Positions 44,890 through 54,553 of a stretch of 64,000 nucleotides of DNA are shown here, piece by piece. This DNA comes from Cacconaster sp045642485 (lineage in GTDB: Bacteria > Bacteroidota > Bacteroidia > Bacteroidales > UBA932): the NCBI GenBank assembly GCA_045642485.1, contig JAZUIV010000028.1, positions 1-64,000 on the forward strand. Direction: 5' to 3'. A program made the translations under genes and the position numbers. A model generated the notes under the pieces. It was not told where the DNA came from. It saw only the letters and a list, made by a program, of their open reading frames with translations, and ran no database searches. Every line of letters begins with the position of its first letter. Positions within the stretch are counted from its first letter, which is position 1.

Positions 44890-46172
44890 ATCTCCTCTGC
44901 GCAAAGTTTCACCTTGACGATTTTCCCTATCAGTGCAGGGTCGGCGGGGCGTCTCACGCTGATGTAGTTGTCGGTGTATCCGGAGATGAACCCGCCTTTT
45001 TCCGTGCTTTCGAACAATACTGAAGTATCCCTTCCGATGTTTGCCGCAATGAATTCAGAATGAAGACTTCTGCATAACTCCTGAAGTTTTGCGGCCCGTT
45101 CGTTTTTGATGAATTCCCTCACCTGGTCCTTTCTTGATGCGGCCGGTGTCCCTTCCCTGCGGGAATAGGGAAATACGTGCAGATAGGCCGGGCGGATCCG
45201 TTCAAGAGTCCTGACCGTCTCTTCGAAATCTTCATCGGTCTCTCCCGGAAAGCCGACTATGACGTCAATGCCGAAAAAGACTCTGGTGCCCCGTTCCTGA
45301 GGGCTCTCCATAAGATTGCGTACAAGATTGATTTTCGCTTCGAATTCCTCCACGGTGTAGCGGCGGTGCATCTGGCTCAGGGTTCTGTTGCAACCCGACT
45401 GAATCGGGATGTGGAAATGGGGAAGGAATTTGTGCCCTTCCCGGGCAATCCACTCTACAATCTCTCCGGTGAGAAGATTCGGCTCTATTGAGGAGATGCG
45501 GTACCGCTCGATGCCTTTCACCGCGTTCAGGGCTTTCAGCAGGTCGAGAAATTTCTCTCCGGTGGTTTTCCCGTAATCCCCGATGTTCACCCCTGTGAGG
45601 ACGATTTCCTTTATGCCTGCTGCCGCCGCTTCCTCTGCCTGCTGCACAAGGCTGCCGATTGCTATGTTGCGGCTCTTCCCGCGGGCATAGGGGACTGTGC
45701 AGTAGGCGCAAAAGTAGTCGCATCCGTCCTGTACCTTGAGGAACGAGCGTGTCCGCTCTCCGGACGAGTATGCGGGGAAAACTGACTCTATCTCTCGTGT
45801 AGGGCATCTGTATGCCTTTCTTTCCCCGGCTCTTTTGAGATCCGTCACCAGGTCTGTAAGGCGGTCCTTATACTGCGCTCCGATTACGATGTCCACACCT
45901 TCGATGTTCAGAATATCATCGGCCTTGAGTTGCGCGTAGCATCCGGTGACCGCGATGAGGGCTTCCGGCGCCAGCCTGTGGAGCCTGCGGATGAGATTCC
46001 TGCATTTCTTGTCGGCGTGTTCAGTGACAGAGCAGGTGTTGATGAGGTATATGTCGGCTCTCGAGTACGGAGAGACGGTATTGTATCCAAGGCTGCAGAA
46101 TCTGCGGGCCCAGGTGGATGTTTCGGCGTAATTGAGCTTGCACCCCAATGTTATGTAGGCTATGTCTTTCAA
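44862..46172 (-). CDS. mtaB: tRNA (t6A37) methylthiotransferase MtaB
   Basis: The 436-residue radical-SAM enzyme adds a methylthio group to t6A37 in tRNA. It has the N-terminal UPF0004 domain with Cys ligands in TLGCKLN, NTCSVTEHAD and VTGCYAQ, the radical-SAM CxxxCxxC in GCDYFCAYCTVP, and a C-terminal TRAM-like domain. The gene begins with TTG directly after the folB stop (TGATTG); the family N-terminus (KDIAYITLGCKLN) supports this start. The tsaD-folB-mtaB unit is sensible since TsaD makes the t6A that MtaB modifies. Confidence 0.93.
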   Translation of the reverse strand: MKDIAYITLGCKLNYAETSTWARRFCSLGYNTVSPYSRADIYLINTCSVTEHADKKCRNLIRRLHRLAPEALIAVTGCYAQLKADDILNIEGVDIVIGAQYKDRLTDLVTDLKRAGERKAYRCPTREIESVFPAYSSGERTRSFLKVQDGCDYFCAYCTVPYARGKSRNIAIGSLVQQAEEAAAAGIKEIVLTGVNIGDYGKTTGEKFLDLLKALNAVKGIERYRISSIEPNLLTGEIVEWIAREGHKFLPHFHIPIQSGCNRTLSQMHRRYTVEEFEAKINLVRNLMESPQERGTRVFFGIDVIVGFPGETDEDFEETVRTLERIRPAYLHVFPYSRREGTPAASRKDQVREFIKNERAAKLQELCRSLHSEFIAANIGRDTSVLFESTEKGGFISGYTDNYISVRRPADPALIGKIVKVKLCAEEIQNSTERQS

Positions 46173-46517
46173 TCAGAAATCAATTGTAACGGATGAACTT
46201 TCGGTTTTCCCCCCGACGGGAGGATTGTATTTGGTGACTGTTACGCGGCCTGAGGTTATACTGGGAAATGTTTTCCTGACAGCGGCGGAAATCCTGTAGG
46301 CCACGTTCTCCAGAAGGTTTGAGGGAATTTCCATCTCCCGCCTGACAATGTCGTAAATCATCGAATAGTCCACAGCATCGGCGATGTCGTCGGACATTGC
46401 GGCGGCGGATAGATCGTAGTCGTATTCGACATCCACACCGAAGCGGTTCCCTTCGGTCCTCTCGCTTTCCAGGCAGCCGTGAAAAGCCTTGAATTCCATC
46501 CCTGTCAGTCTGACCAT
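46173..46517 (-). CDS. folB: Dihydroneopterin aldolase
   Basis: The 114-residue protein matches FolB, with MEFKAFHGCLESERTEGN and DAVDYSMIYDIV near the N-terminus and ENVAYRISAAV and TVTKYNPPVGG further on. FolB splits 7,8-dihydroneopterin in folate synthesis. It is 3 bp after tsaD and directly abuts mtaB on the same strand. Confidence 0.9.
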   Translation of the reverse strand: MVRLTGMEFKAFHGCLESERTEGNRFGVDVEYDYDLSAAAMSDDIADAVDYSMIYDIVRREMEIPSNLLENVAYRISAAVRKTFPSITSGRVTVTKYNPPVGGKTESSSVTIDF

Positions 46518-46520
46518 CTC

Positions 46521-47549
46521 TCAGTCTCCATATTCTGCGGCTCTCGAGAGAGGCGCTACATCAAGCGTGGTGAAAATCTTCTCCTGATATTTGAAATAGC
46601 CTGTGATGGCAATCATTGCGGCATTGTCTGTGGTGAATCGCAGTTCCGGCAGGAATGTGGTCCATCCGCGCTTGAGCCCCTCTTCCCGGATTCTCTGTCT
46701 GAGGCCGCTGTTGGCGGAGACGCCTCCGGAGATTGCGACCTGCCTTATGCCTGTCTGCTTCACTGCAAGAATGAGCTTCTTGAGAAGTATGTCGATGAGG
46801 TCTTTCTGGAATGAGGCGCAGATATCCGCTTTGTGCTTTTCGATGAAGTCGGGCTCTTCCTTGAGGCGGTCCCGCAGGAAATAGAGCAGGGAAGTCTTGA
46901 TGCCGCTGAAGCTGTAGTCGAGGGCCGGAATATTGGGTTTGGCGAACCGGTATGCATTTTCATCCCCCTCTTTTGCAAGCTTGTCGATGATCGGGCCACC
47001 GGGATAGCCGAGCCCCATATGCTTGGCGCATTTGTCGAAGGCTTCGCCCACGGCATCGTCTATGGTATGCCCCAGAATTTCAAAGCACAGAGGACTGTCA
47101 ACACGTACTATCTGGGTGTGACCGCCTGAGACAAGCAGGCAGAGAAACGGGAATTCGGGAGATCGGTTTTCCTTTCCTTCTACCTTTACAAAGTGCGATA
47201 ATATGTGGCCTTGAAGGTGGTTTACTTCAATCATCGGTTTAGATGATGCGAGGCTCAATCCCTTTGCGAAGGAGGTGCCTACAAGCAGAGATCCGAGAAG
47301 CCCCGGACCACGGGTGAACGCTATCGCGTCGATGTCATCCATAGTAACGCCGGCGATGCGGAGGGCTTCGCTTACAACGGGGACTATATTCTGCTGGTGG
47401 GCTCTTGAGGCCAGTTCAGGAATCACGCCTCCGTAGCGGCGGTGGACTTCCTGGGAAGCCATTGTGTTTGAAAGCAGGAACCCGTCTCTGAGCACCGATG
47501 CTGAGGTGTCGTCACACGATGATTCTATGCCAAGGACAGTTATTGCCAT
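46521..47549 (-). CDS. tsaD: tRNA N6-adenosine threonylcarbamoyltransferase TsaD
   Basis: The 342-residue protein starts at MAITVLGIESSCDDTS, the family N-terminus. The metal-binding motif HLQGH is in VNHLQGHILSHF, and VSGGHTQ, SGIKTS and ATP-binding blocks follow. TsaD transfers threonylcarbamoyl to A37 of ANN-decoding tRNAs. The longer open frame beginning at 47711 is not used; the interlocked promoter at 47564-47598 lies between it and this start. Confidence 0.96.
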   Translation of the reverse strand: MAITVLGIESSCDDTSASVLRDGFLLSNTMASQEVHRRYGGVIPELASRAHQQNIVPVVSEALRIAGVTMDDIDAIAFTRGPGLLGSLLVGTSFAKGLSLASSKPMIEVNHLQGHILSHFVKVEGKENRSPEFPFLCLLVSGGHTQIVRVDSPLCFEILGHTIDDAVGEAFDKCAKHMGLGYPGGPIIDKLAKEGDENAYRFAKPNIPALDYSFSGIKTSLLYFLRDRLKEEPDFIEKHKADICASFQKDLIDILLKKLILAVKQTGIRQVAISGGVSANSGLRQRIREEGLKRGWTTFLPELRFTTDNAAMIAITGYFKYQEKIFTTLDVAPLSRAAEYGD

Positions 47550-47563
47550 ACGGTTTATATTTG

Positions 47564-47598
47564 TTGCAAAAATAGCACTTTTTCTCGTATCTTTGCAA
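47564..47598. promoter_or_regulatory. Interlocked palindromic promoter of tsaD and tamB
   Basis: Ends are TTGCAAA (47564-47570) and TTTGCAA (47592-47598), perfect inverted copies. Plus: TTG 47564-47566 and TATCTTTG 47588-47595, 21 bp apart. Minus: TTG as complement of 47596-47598 and TATTTTTG as complement of 47567-47574, 21 bp apart. Each -33 element is directly joined to the opposing -7 box, so occupancy is mutually exclusive. tamB begins about 3 bp after the predicted start. Confidence 0.7.
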
Positions 47599-47601
47599 GA
47601 T

Positions 47602-50600
47602 ATGCCACGGGTTAGGAAAATAGTATTTTCGATACTTCTTGGGCTGCTTCTGATTCCGGCGGCTGTTGTTATTTGCATACAGGTGCCTGTGGTGCAAACT
47701 GCCCTGTGCAATTTTGTGGCTGGAAGAGTGGCCAGGGAGGTCGGGGGGCAGGCCAGTATCGGGAGAATCTATCTTTCTCCTCCGAATTACCTGATTCTTA
47801 AGGATATCCTTGTCACTCAAAACGACGGCAGGGACACAGTGGCCCATATCGGGAAATTCCTCCTGAAGGTAAACGCCCCGTCGTGTTTCGGAGATAACCC
47901 ACAGATACACCGTATAGCGCTTGAGAAGGGGACCCTGCATCTGGAACAACTGCAGCCTCTGCTTGCCAGGTTCGCGGCTCTCAAACCTGTTGCGGACCAA
48001 TCGGAAACGGACACCCTTCGGGAGAAGGAAGGATTGCCGTTCAAATCCCTCACTTTGGATATGCTGCGCATAAGGGACTTCGACCTGTCAGTCCGCAATT
48101 TCAACAAGGAGCCGGTGGACAGAAGCAAGAGGCCCGTGAAACTTGACTGGGCCGATCTGCATCTTCAGGACATCAATCTGGAGATGAATTCCATAGTCAT
48201 CTCGGATTCGATAACCTGCAATATCCGCAATCTTTCCGCAAAGGAATTGCACGGATTCGATATGAATACATTCCGCTGCGGAGTGGTGATGAAAGGGGAT
48301 GGAATCCACATCGACGGGCTCAATTACAACGACGGATATTCCAATCTGGTGGCACCTCGTCTCGACCTGCTTTTCGACGGTTTCACTGCTTTTTCGGACT
48401 TCTGCAACAAGGTTACATTTGATGCCACCTTCGACAATACGTTCCTGGATTTTCGTTCCCTCAGGTATTACGGAGTAAAGGACGGGCTTGAACTGAAACT
48501 TTATGTAAACGGCCGTGTCGTCGGCCCTGTCAGTCACTTGGATAGTAAACGCCTTGATGTGTATACCGGTACTCGACAGACCCATCTCAGACTGGTCCCT
48601 CATATTGTCGGCCTCCCGGCGAGCAAGTCCACCAAGGCCAGCGTCAAGGTTAGCCTAACAACCAACTCCACTGATATCGCGCAGGTGGTATCGGAGGTTT
48701 CAAAAAACAAGAATTTCAACAGGAAAAAGATTTCGCGTCTCGCGCCCGGGGAAAGAATCAGTTTCAGGGGATCACTTGACGGTCTCTTTACCGATTTCGT
48801 GGCTTACGGAGCCCTGGAAGGGGAGAACCTCGGTACGGCTGACGTCGATATCATCTGCCGTGCCGACAAAGAGAGGGGCTATACGGTGGACGGATATCTG
48901 GAGACGGAGCGGTTCGACCTGGGGCTGCTTCTGCAGAGCAAGGCGATGGGCCCTCTTACCTGCAGTGGACAGGCCACGGTATTCACGGGTAAGAACCTTG
49001 ACGTGCTGATGGACAACCTGTCTGTGGATTCCTTCTCTCTGTCAGGCCGGGAATTCAACGATATGGAACTGGCCGGCAGATTCTCGAACGGAGGCCTCAA
49101 ACTGAATATGAATTGCAATGACGACTGGGTCAAATTCGGATTGAGGACTGAGATAGACAAACTCTCTCTTGAGAACACTGCCCTCAGCCTTGGAATAGAC
49201 GCCCTGGAATTCTACCAGGACTCCACCCGCTATCAGTTGGGGGACATCCTTCTGAGCGCCGAATCGGAGCCGGAAAGGGGATCTTCCCTCCATCTGTCTT
49301 CCTCATTTGCCGACCTTGGATTCGACAGTGACAGGGATTTCGCCCATTTCTTCAACAGCCTGTCCCGGCGCGATTATTCTGACTTGAGAGCCGGGATTTC
49401 ACTTCTTTTCAAAAATTCCGAACCTCTGTTCAATGTATTTGTCCCCTCCCTTTTCATTGAGCGCGGAAGTTCCCTGACATACGAATACTCTCCGGAAGAG
49501 TTTGGCAACGCCATCCTGCAATCCGAACTTGTCGTCTTCGGCAATACGTATCTGAAAGATCTCACAGTAAGGACGGTTTCAGACTCTCTTGATAACGTGA
49601 ACGTGAAAATACTCTCCGACCTGATCAGGTGCGGCAGCCTGGATTTCCAGTCCGCAAGAGTGGATTTGGATGCCTTCAATGACACTTCCCGTACTTTTGT
49701 GGGGAGAATCAATGGGTCGCAATTCCTTTTCGGTGGCCATAAATGGGGCTTTCAGTCCGATACGGTGACCGTATGCGGAAAGGATGTCAGGGTGGACAGT
49801 CTCGTGCTTGCAAATGCCGGCCATTCGATTGCGGTGGATGGAATTCTATCTGATAGAATGGCAATGAAACTGAATGATATCGACCTGTCCCTGTTAGAGT
49901 CCCTTTTCGGCAACTCGGTCAGTCTGGGAGGTTCGTTCAACGGGGAGTGCAGTATTGTCAACTTCTTCGGGGAGAACGGGGGAATTCTGGCAGATCTCAG
50001 AGGCGATTCCCTTACAGTGAACAGACGCCTTTTCGGTGATATGGAAATCCGGGCTCTCTGGAACACAATCGACAGCAAGGTGGATCTCTCGCTTGAAAAC
50101 AGGCTGGATGGTGAACTACCCCTTTCTGTCAAAGGCTCATATTTCCCATCAGGAGGCAACATTGACCTGAATGTGGCTCTGGACAGATTGAATCCGGGCC
50201 TTTTCGAGCCGTTCCTCGCGGGGGTGGTTAAGGATCTGGACGGAGCCTTGAGCGGAAATCTGACTCTTGCCGGGCCGAGGGACACTCTCACGCTCTCCGG
50301 GGAAGGATGCCGGATGGATGGCGTGGGGTGTACGCTTGTCTATACCAATGTGCCATACATAATCGACGGTCCGTTCTCAGTGGACAATTCAGGAATCCGG
50401 CTCGACGGTCTGTCCATCTATGACAGGGCAGGGAACCGCGGACAGGTAAGCGGGGGAATCCTCTTCGACAATCTGAAGGGGATGAAACTCAATACCAGGA
50501 TAGCGGTGGACAACCTGATGGCTCTGAACACCACTTTCAAGGACAACTCCACTTTTTACGGAAAGGCATATGCTTCCGGTTCGGTCCATCTTGGAGGCGG

Positions 50601-51810
50601 GAGCAAGAACCTTCTCCTTGACATCTCTGCGCGTACTGAGGAACATACTGATATTCACATACCCGTAGGTTCATCCGGAAAGGAGGTTCAGTCTCTTCTG
50701 ACTTTCATCCCGAGCCGGAAGACGAAAATCAGTGCCTTCGACTCACTGATTGCAATCAGAACCGCGGCCGGGAAGAAAGCTTCGGGGAAAGGTCTGGACC
50801 TCAGGCTGAGAGTCGAGGCGACCCCGCTCGCTAAGGTGCAGCTTGAGATAAACCGTTCAACCGGAGACATACTTAAAGCATCCGGTGACGGGAAACTGAC
50901 CATCAGGGCCGGGGCCGGGCAGGGTTTTGACATAAAAGGGGATTATGTGGTGCAGAACGGAAGTTATCGTTTCACCCTGGTGGGGGGAATGCTCTCCAAG
51001 GACTTCGTGATAGAGCCGGGAGGTACCATCTCGATGAACGGAAACATTATGGAATCCCAGCTCGATTTGATTGCCAAATATCGTACAAAGGCTTCTCTCT
51101 CCACGCTGATTGCGGATACATCTTCCGTGGGTCCGAGAAGAAACGTGGAATGCGGCATAGGCCTAACGGGGAGACTGTCGAATCCGGAACTCTCGTTCAG
51201 CGTGGATATTCCTGACCTGGACCCCACTTCAATGAGCCAGGTGGATGCGGCCCTAAACACTGAGGAGAAGAGGATGAAACAGGTCCTCTCTCTCCTGCTT
51301 TCAGGCAGTTTCGTCCCCGAACAGAACGGAGGAATCGCCAATACCTCGACCGTTCTCTATTCCAACGTGACTGAAATAATGGCCAACCAGTTCAACAATA
51401 TCTTCAGGCAACTTGAGATTCCGCTCGATTTCGGTTTCAACTATCAGCCGTCTTCCGACGGCAGGAGTCTGTTCGACGTTGCAGTCTCCACCCAGTTGTT
51501 CAACAACCGTGTCATCATCAACGGCAACATAGGGAACAGAAAGAACACCACATCCAACTCCAGTGACATTGTCGGGGATGTCGATGTGCAGATAAAACTC
51601 AACAAGACCGGAAAACTCCTGCTCAATCTCTTCAGCCATTCGGCGGACCAGTACAGCAATTATCTGGACCAGGCCCAGAGAAACGGCGCCGGACTCGTCT
51701 ATAAGGAGGAATTCGACACGTTCCGTGAGTTGTGGAGGAAGATGTTCTGGAGCAAGAAACGCCGTGAGGCGGAGGAACGGAAAATCAAGGAGGAAATGGA
51801 GTTGAAATGA
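47602..51810 (+). CDS. tamB: TamB-type translocation/assembly module protein
   Basis: The 1402-residue protein has an N-terminal membrane anchor (about 8-28), a long beta-rich repetitive middle and a C-terminal DUF490/TamB domain with GDYVVQNGSYRFTL, DFVIEPGGTI and a C-terminal QLFNNRVIINGNIG. TamB-type proteins form a beta groove across the periplasm that carries phospholipids and helps insert outer-membrane proteins. TamA is not adjacent. The ATG at 47602 is set by the promoter; an earlier start at 47464 would run through tsaD. Its stop overlaps the methylase start by 4 bp. Confidence 0.9.
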   Translation: MPRVRKIVFSILLGLLLIPAAVVICIQVPVVQTALCNFVAGRVAREVGGQASIGRIYLSPPNYLILKDILVTQNDGRDTVAHIGKFLLKVNAPSCFGDNPQIHRIALEKGTLHLEQLQPLLARFAALKPVADQSETDTLREKEGLPFKSLTLDMLRIRDFDLSVRNFNKEPVDRSKRPVKLDWADLHLQDINLEMNSIVISDSITCNIRNLSAKELHGFDMNTFRCGVVMKGDGIHIDGLNYNDGYSNLVAPRLDLLFDGFTAFSDFCNKVTFDATFDNTFLDFRSLRYYGVKDGLELKLYVNGRVVGPVSHLDSKRLDVYTGTRQTHLRLVPHIVGLPASKSTKASVKVSLTTNSTDIAQVVSEVSKNKNFNRKKISRLAPGERISFRGSLDGLFTDFVAYGALEGENLGTADVDIICRADKERGYTVDGYLETERFDLGLLLQSKAMGPLTCSGQATVFTGKNLDVLMDNLSVDSFSLSGREFNDMELAGRFSNGGLKLNMNCNDDWVKFGLRTEIDKLSLENTALSLGIDALEFYQDSTRYQLGDILLSAESEPERGSSLHLSSSFADLGFDSDRDFAHFFNSLSRRDYSDLRAGISLLFKNSEPLFNVFVPSLFIERGSSLTYEYSPEEFGNAILQSELVVFGNTYLKDLTVRTVSDSLDNVNVKILSDLIRCGSLDFQSARVDLDAFNDTSRTFVGRINGSQFLFGGHKWGFQSDTVTVCGKDVRVDSLVLANAGHSIAVDGILSDRMAMKLNDIDLSLLESLFGNSVSLGGSFNGECSIVNFFGENGGILADLRGDSLTVNRRLFGDMEIRALWNTIDSKVDLSLENRLDGELPLSVKGSYFPSGGNIDLNVALDRLNPGLFEPFLAGVVKDLDGALSGNLTLAGPRDTLTLSGEGCRMDGVGCTLVYTNVPYIIDGPFSVDNSGIRLDGLSIYDRAGNRGQVSGGILFDNLKGMKLNTRIAVDNLMALNTTFKDNSTFYGKAYASGSVHLGGGSKNLLLDISARTEEHTDIHIPVGSSGKEVQSLLTFIPSRKTKISAFDSLIAIRTAAGKKASGKGLDLRLRVEATPLAKVQLEINRSTGDILKASGDGKLTIRAGAGQGFDIKGDYVVQNGSYRFTLVGGMLSKDFVIEPGGTISMNGNIMESQLDLIAKYRTKASLSTLIADTSSVGPRRNVECGIGLTGRLSNPELSFSVDIPDLDPTSMSQVDAALNTEEKRMKQVLSLLLSGSFVPEQNGGIANTSTVLYSNVTEIMANQFNNIFRQLEIPLDFGFNYQPSSDGRSLFDVAVSTQLFNNRVIINGNIGNRKNTTSNSSDIVGDVDVQIKLNKTGKLLLNLFSHSADQYSNYLDQAQRNGAGLVYKEEFDTFRELWRKMFWSKKRREAEERKIKEEMELK

Positions 51811-52511
51811 AAAAAGGCAGATTGTTTCTGATTCCCACACCATTGGGAGATTATTCACCGGAGCTGGTTCTTCCCCGTCCGGTGATGGAGACCATAGCGT
51901 CAATAAACCTCTATTTTGCAGAGGAGGTGAGGACTGCGAGACGTTTCCTTTCGGCCGCAGGGTTGAAAGGGCATATCGGTGAGATTGAATTCCACGAAAT
52001 CAATGAGCATTCCACAAGCGAACAGATTGCCGCACTGGGGCGCCTGCTTGGGGAGAGAGACGCGGCTCTTGTCTCAGAAGCCGGCCTTCCGGCCGTGGCG
52101 GATCCGGGAGCGCAACTTGTGTCAATTGCCCACTCGATGGACGTGGAGGTAATCCCGATGGTCGGGCCCTCTTCGCTGATGATGGCCCTTATGTCTTCGG
52201 GTCTGAACGGGCAGTGCTTTGCCTTTGCCGGATATCTCCCGGTGAAGCAGGATGCCAGAAAAAACGCAGTTGCAGAACTTGAAAAGGTCTCCGCCCGTTT
52301 GTCGCAGAGCCAGATAATAATAGAGACTCCCTATCGCAACGATTCCCTTCTGGCGGACCTGCTTGCCGTTCTCAAGCCTTCCACCCGTCTCTGCATTGCG
52401 GCTGACATAACCCTTCCGACACAATTTATCAGGACTATGACCGTTTCCGGATGGAAAAAGAGCATCCCGACAATCGGCAAGCGTCCCTGTGTATTCATTT
52501 TTCTCGCATGA
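51807..52511 (+). CDS. RsmI-like SAM-dependent methyltransferase (tetrapyrrole methylase fold)
   Basis: The 234-residue protein has the RsmI opening block IPTPLG, a diverged EEVRTARRFL where RsmI has an AEDTRTS-type sequence, then EAGLPAVADPG and VGPSSLMMALMSSG, the SAM-binding region. It is a paralogue of RsmI, which is also encoded at 61723-62385, so its substrate is probably different. It is joined by ATGA overlaps to tamB before it and to the FAD protein after it. Confidence 0.85.
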   Translation: MKKGRLFLIPTPLGDYSPELVLPRPVMETIASINLYFAEEVRTARRFLSAAGLKGHIGEIEFHEINEHSTSEQIAALGRLLGERDAALVSEAGLPAVADPGAQLVSIAHSMDVEVIPMVGPSSLMMALMSSGLNGQCFAFAGYLPVKQDARKNAVAELEKVSARLSQSQIIIETPYRNDSLLADLLAVLKPSTRLCIAADITLPTQFIRTMTVSGWKKSIPTIGKRPCVFIFLA

Positions 52512-54049
52512 AAGAATTCGACATATCATTTCCGATAAAGCACACGCCTTCCGATGAAGAGCTGATTTCAGCGGCGGCAAGGGCTCTCGGTGTTGCCAAG
52601 GCGAAGGTTGCCTGCGCACGCATTGTCCGTCGTTCCCTGGATGCCCGCAACGATATTGTTTTCCGCTATAGGATTCAGGCCGCCGCCCTGGGGGAGGAAG
52701 TGGAGGTTTATGCTCTTCCGGAATACCGTAACGTGGCCTCTGCCGCGCCCGTAATCGTTGTCGGGGGCGGCCCTGCCGGGATGTTCGCATCGCTGAGACT
52801 CCTGATGGAGGGGAGGCGCCCCGTTATTCTGGAACGTGGAAAGGATGTCCATTCCAGAAAATCCGACCTTGCACTGCTCAACAGGGAGGGGAGAGTCAAC
52901 CCCGATTCCAACTACTGCTTCGGGGAGGGCGGAGCCGGAACGTTTTCGGACGGCAAGCTTTTTACCCGTTCCAACAAAAGGGGGGATATCCGCGAGGTGC
53001 TGTACCAGCTTGTCCGTTTCGGTGCGGATGAAAGCATTCTGACCGAAGCGCATCCCCACATAGGCAGTGACAGGCTTCCGAGGATTGTGGAGAACATACG
53101 CAACTGCATCACTGAACACGGAGGGGAGTATCATTTCGGAGAGAAGGTCATTGACATAGAGCCATTCGTAGGGGCTGCGGGGGACAGATGGCGTGTTGTC
53201 TGCCAGGGAGGAGGAGTTTATTCCGCTCCCGATGTAATCCTTGCCACAGGCCATTCTTCAAGGGAAATCTACAAGCTTTTCGATACGAAGGGATGGCTGT
53301 TGCAGGCGAAGGGATTCGCTCTCGGCCTGAGGGCGGAGCACCAGCAGTCCCTGATAAACAGAATCCAGTATCACGGTAAGTACCAGCCGTGGATGCCTGC
53401 CGCGGAATATTCCCTGGTCGAGCAGGTCGAGGGCAGGGGAGTCTTCAGTTTCTGTATGTGTCCCGGGGGGATTCTCGTGCCTGCCGTGACTTCGGACGGA
53501 GAACTTGTGTTGAACGGTATGTCGGGCTCAAGCCGCAGTTCCCGCTGGGCCAATGCCGGAATTGTATGTTCCGTTGAACCGGAAGATGTCCCCGAGTTCG
53601 AAAAATACGGTCCTTTCGGCCTGCTGGAGTTCCAGCGTTCCGTGGAACGGGGGATGTTCAATTTCTCATCATCCATAAAGGCCCCCGGGCAGAGGATGAT
53701 GGATTTCTGCCGGAGAAAGGATTCCGCCAATCTCCCCGCATCGTCCTACCAGCCCGGTGTACTTAACGCTCCTCTTTACGAAATGTTGCCGGAATTTGTC
53801 TATTCCAGACTGCGCGTGGCTTTTTCCGAATTCGGCCGCAAGATGAGGGGGTATTACACCAATGACGCACTGGTCCTTGCAGTTGAGTCAAGGACGTCTT
53901 CTCCTGTGCGCATTCTTAGGGATGAAAAGACGATGACAGCCACAGGCTTGGACGGACTTTACCCCTGCGGGGAAGGTGCCGGTTATGCCGGTGGGATCGT
54001 TTCAAGTGCTGTGGACGGAATATCAGTGGCAGCCGCCATTGCAGGATGA
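52508..54049 (+). CDS. FAD-dependent oxidoreductase of the YtfP/BFI family type
   Basis: The 513-residue protein has a short N-terminal domain (about 1-80) and then the FAD-binding motif VVGGGPAGMFASLRL. It continues with CFGEGGAGTFSDGKL and the late GLYPCGEGAGYAGGIVSSAVDG block typical of uncharacterised FAD-dependent proteins. The reaction is unknown. Its ATG at 52508 overlaps the methylase stop. The last 27 bp overlap slyD on the other strand. Confidence 0.85.
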   Translation: MKEFDISFPIKHTPSDEELISAAARALGVAKAKVACARIVRRSLDARNDIVFRYRIQAAALGEEVEVYALPEYRNVASAAPVIVVGGGPAGMFASLRLLMEGRRPVILERGKDVHSRKSDLALLNREGRVNPDSNYCFGEGGAGTFSDGKLFTRSNKRGDIREVLYQLVRFGADESILTEAHPHIGSDRLPRIVENIRNCITEHGGEYHFGEKVIDIEPFVGAAGDRWRVVCQGGGVYSAPDVILATGHSSREIYKLFDTKGWLLQAKGFALGLRAEHQQSLINRIQYHGKYQPWMPAAEYSLVEQVEGRGVFSFCMCPGGILVPAVTSDGELVLNGMSGSSRSSRWANAGIVCSVEPEDVPEFEKYGPFGLLEFQRSVERGMFNFSSSIKAPGQRMMDFCRRKDSANLPASSYQPGVLNAPLYEMLPEFVYSRLRVAFSEFGRKMRGYYTNDALVLAVESRTSSPVRILRDEKTMTATGLDGLYPCGEGAGYAGGIVSSAVDGISVAAAIAG

Positions 54050-54553
54050 GCAGTCGCCTCCGCAATTGTGGGCCCGCTCTCCGTGCAATCCTTCCTCAAT
54101 CTCCTTTTCCGTCGCTTCTCTGACTGCGGTGATTTCTCCCGTGAAGTTCAGGACTTTGTCGGCCAACTCGTGGTTGAAATCCATCTTTACCGTATCGGCC
54201 CCTACTGAAATCACCTTGCCGGGCATCACGCCGCCGGCCTGGTTCATCATAGGGATGACGCTGCCTTCGAAAAGGATGTCGGTACGCACTTTTCCGTCCT
54301 GCTCGAATAGCTTCAGAGGAAGGTCCACTATTGCCGAAGGGTCACTCTTGCCGTACCCCTCCTCGGGAGAGAGAGTGAATTCGAAACTGTCCCCCGGTTC
54401 CTTTTCTTTTATGTATTCCTCGAACTTGGGCAGAAGATAGCCCATTCCGAATATGAATTCCAGAGGGTTTTCCCTGTTGGCCTCATCCTTCACCTGCCCA
54501 TCGACAATAAGCCTGTAAGTCAGGGAGACCACTTTCTTGTCTTCAATTTTCAT
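54023..54553 (-). CDS. slyD: SlyD-type FKBP peptidyl-prolyl isomerase
   Basis: The 176-residue protein has the FKBP core (VSLTYRLIVDG, NPLEFIFG), the inserted flap region (about 70-120) and a Cys/His-rich tail, HNCGGDCSSCNGGCH, which can bind Ni or Zn. SlyD aids protein folding and nickel delivery. It overlaps the end of the zeta-like kinase by 11 bp and probably shares its transcript. Confidence 0.92.
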   Translation of the reverse strand: MKIEDKKVVSLTYRLIVDGQVKDEANRENPLEFIFGMGYLLPKFEEYIKEKEPGDSFEFTLSPEEGYGKSDPSAIVDLPLKLFEQDGKVRTDILFEGSVIPMMNQAGGVMPGKVISVGADTVKMDFNHELADKVLNFTGEITAVREATEKEIEEGLHGERAHNCGGDCSSCNGGCH

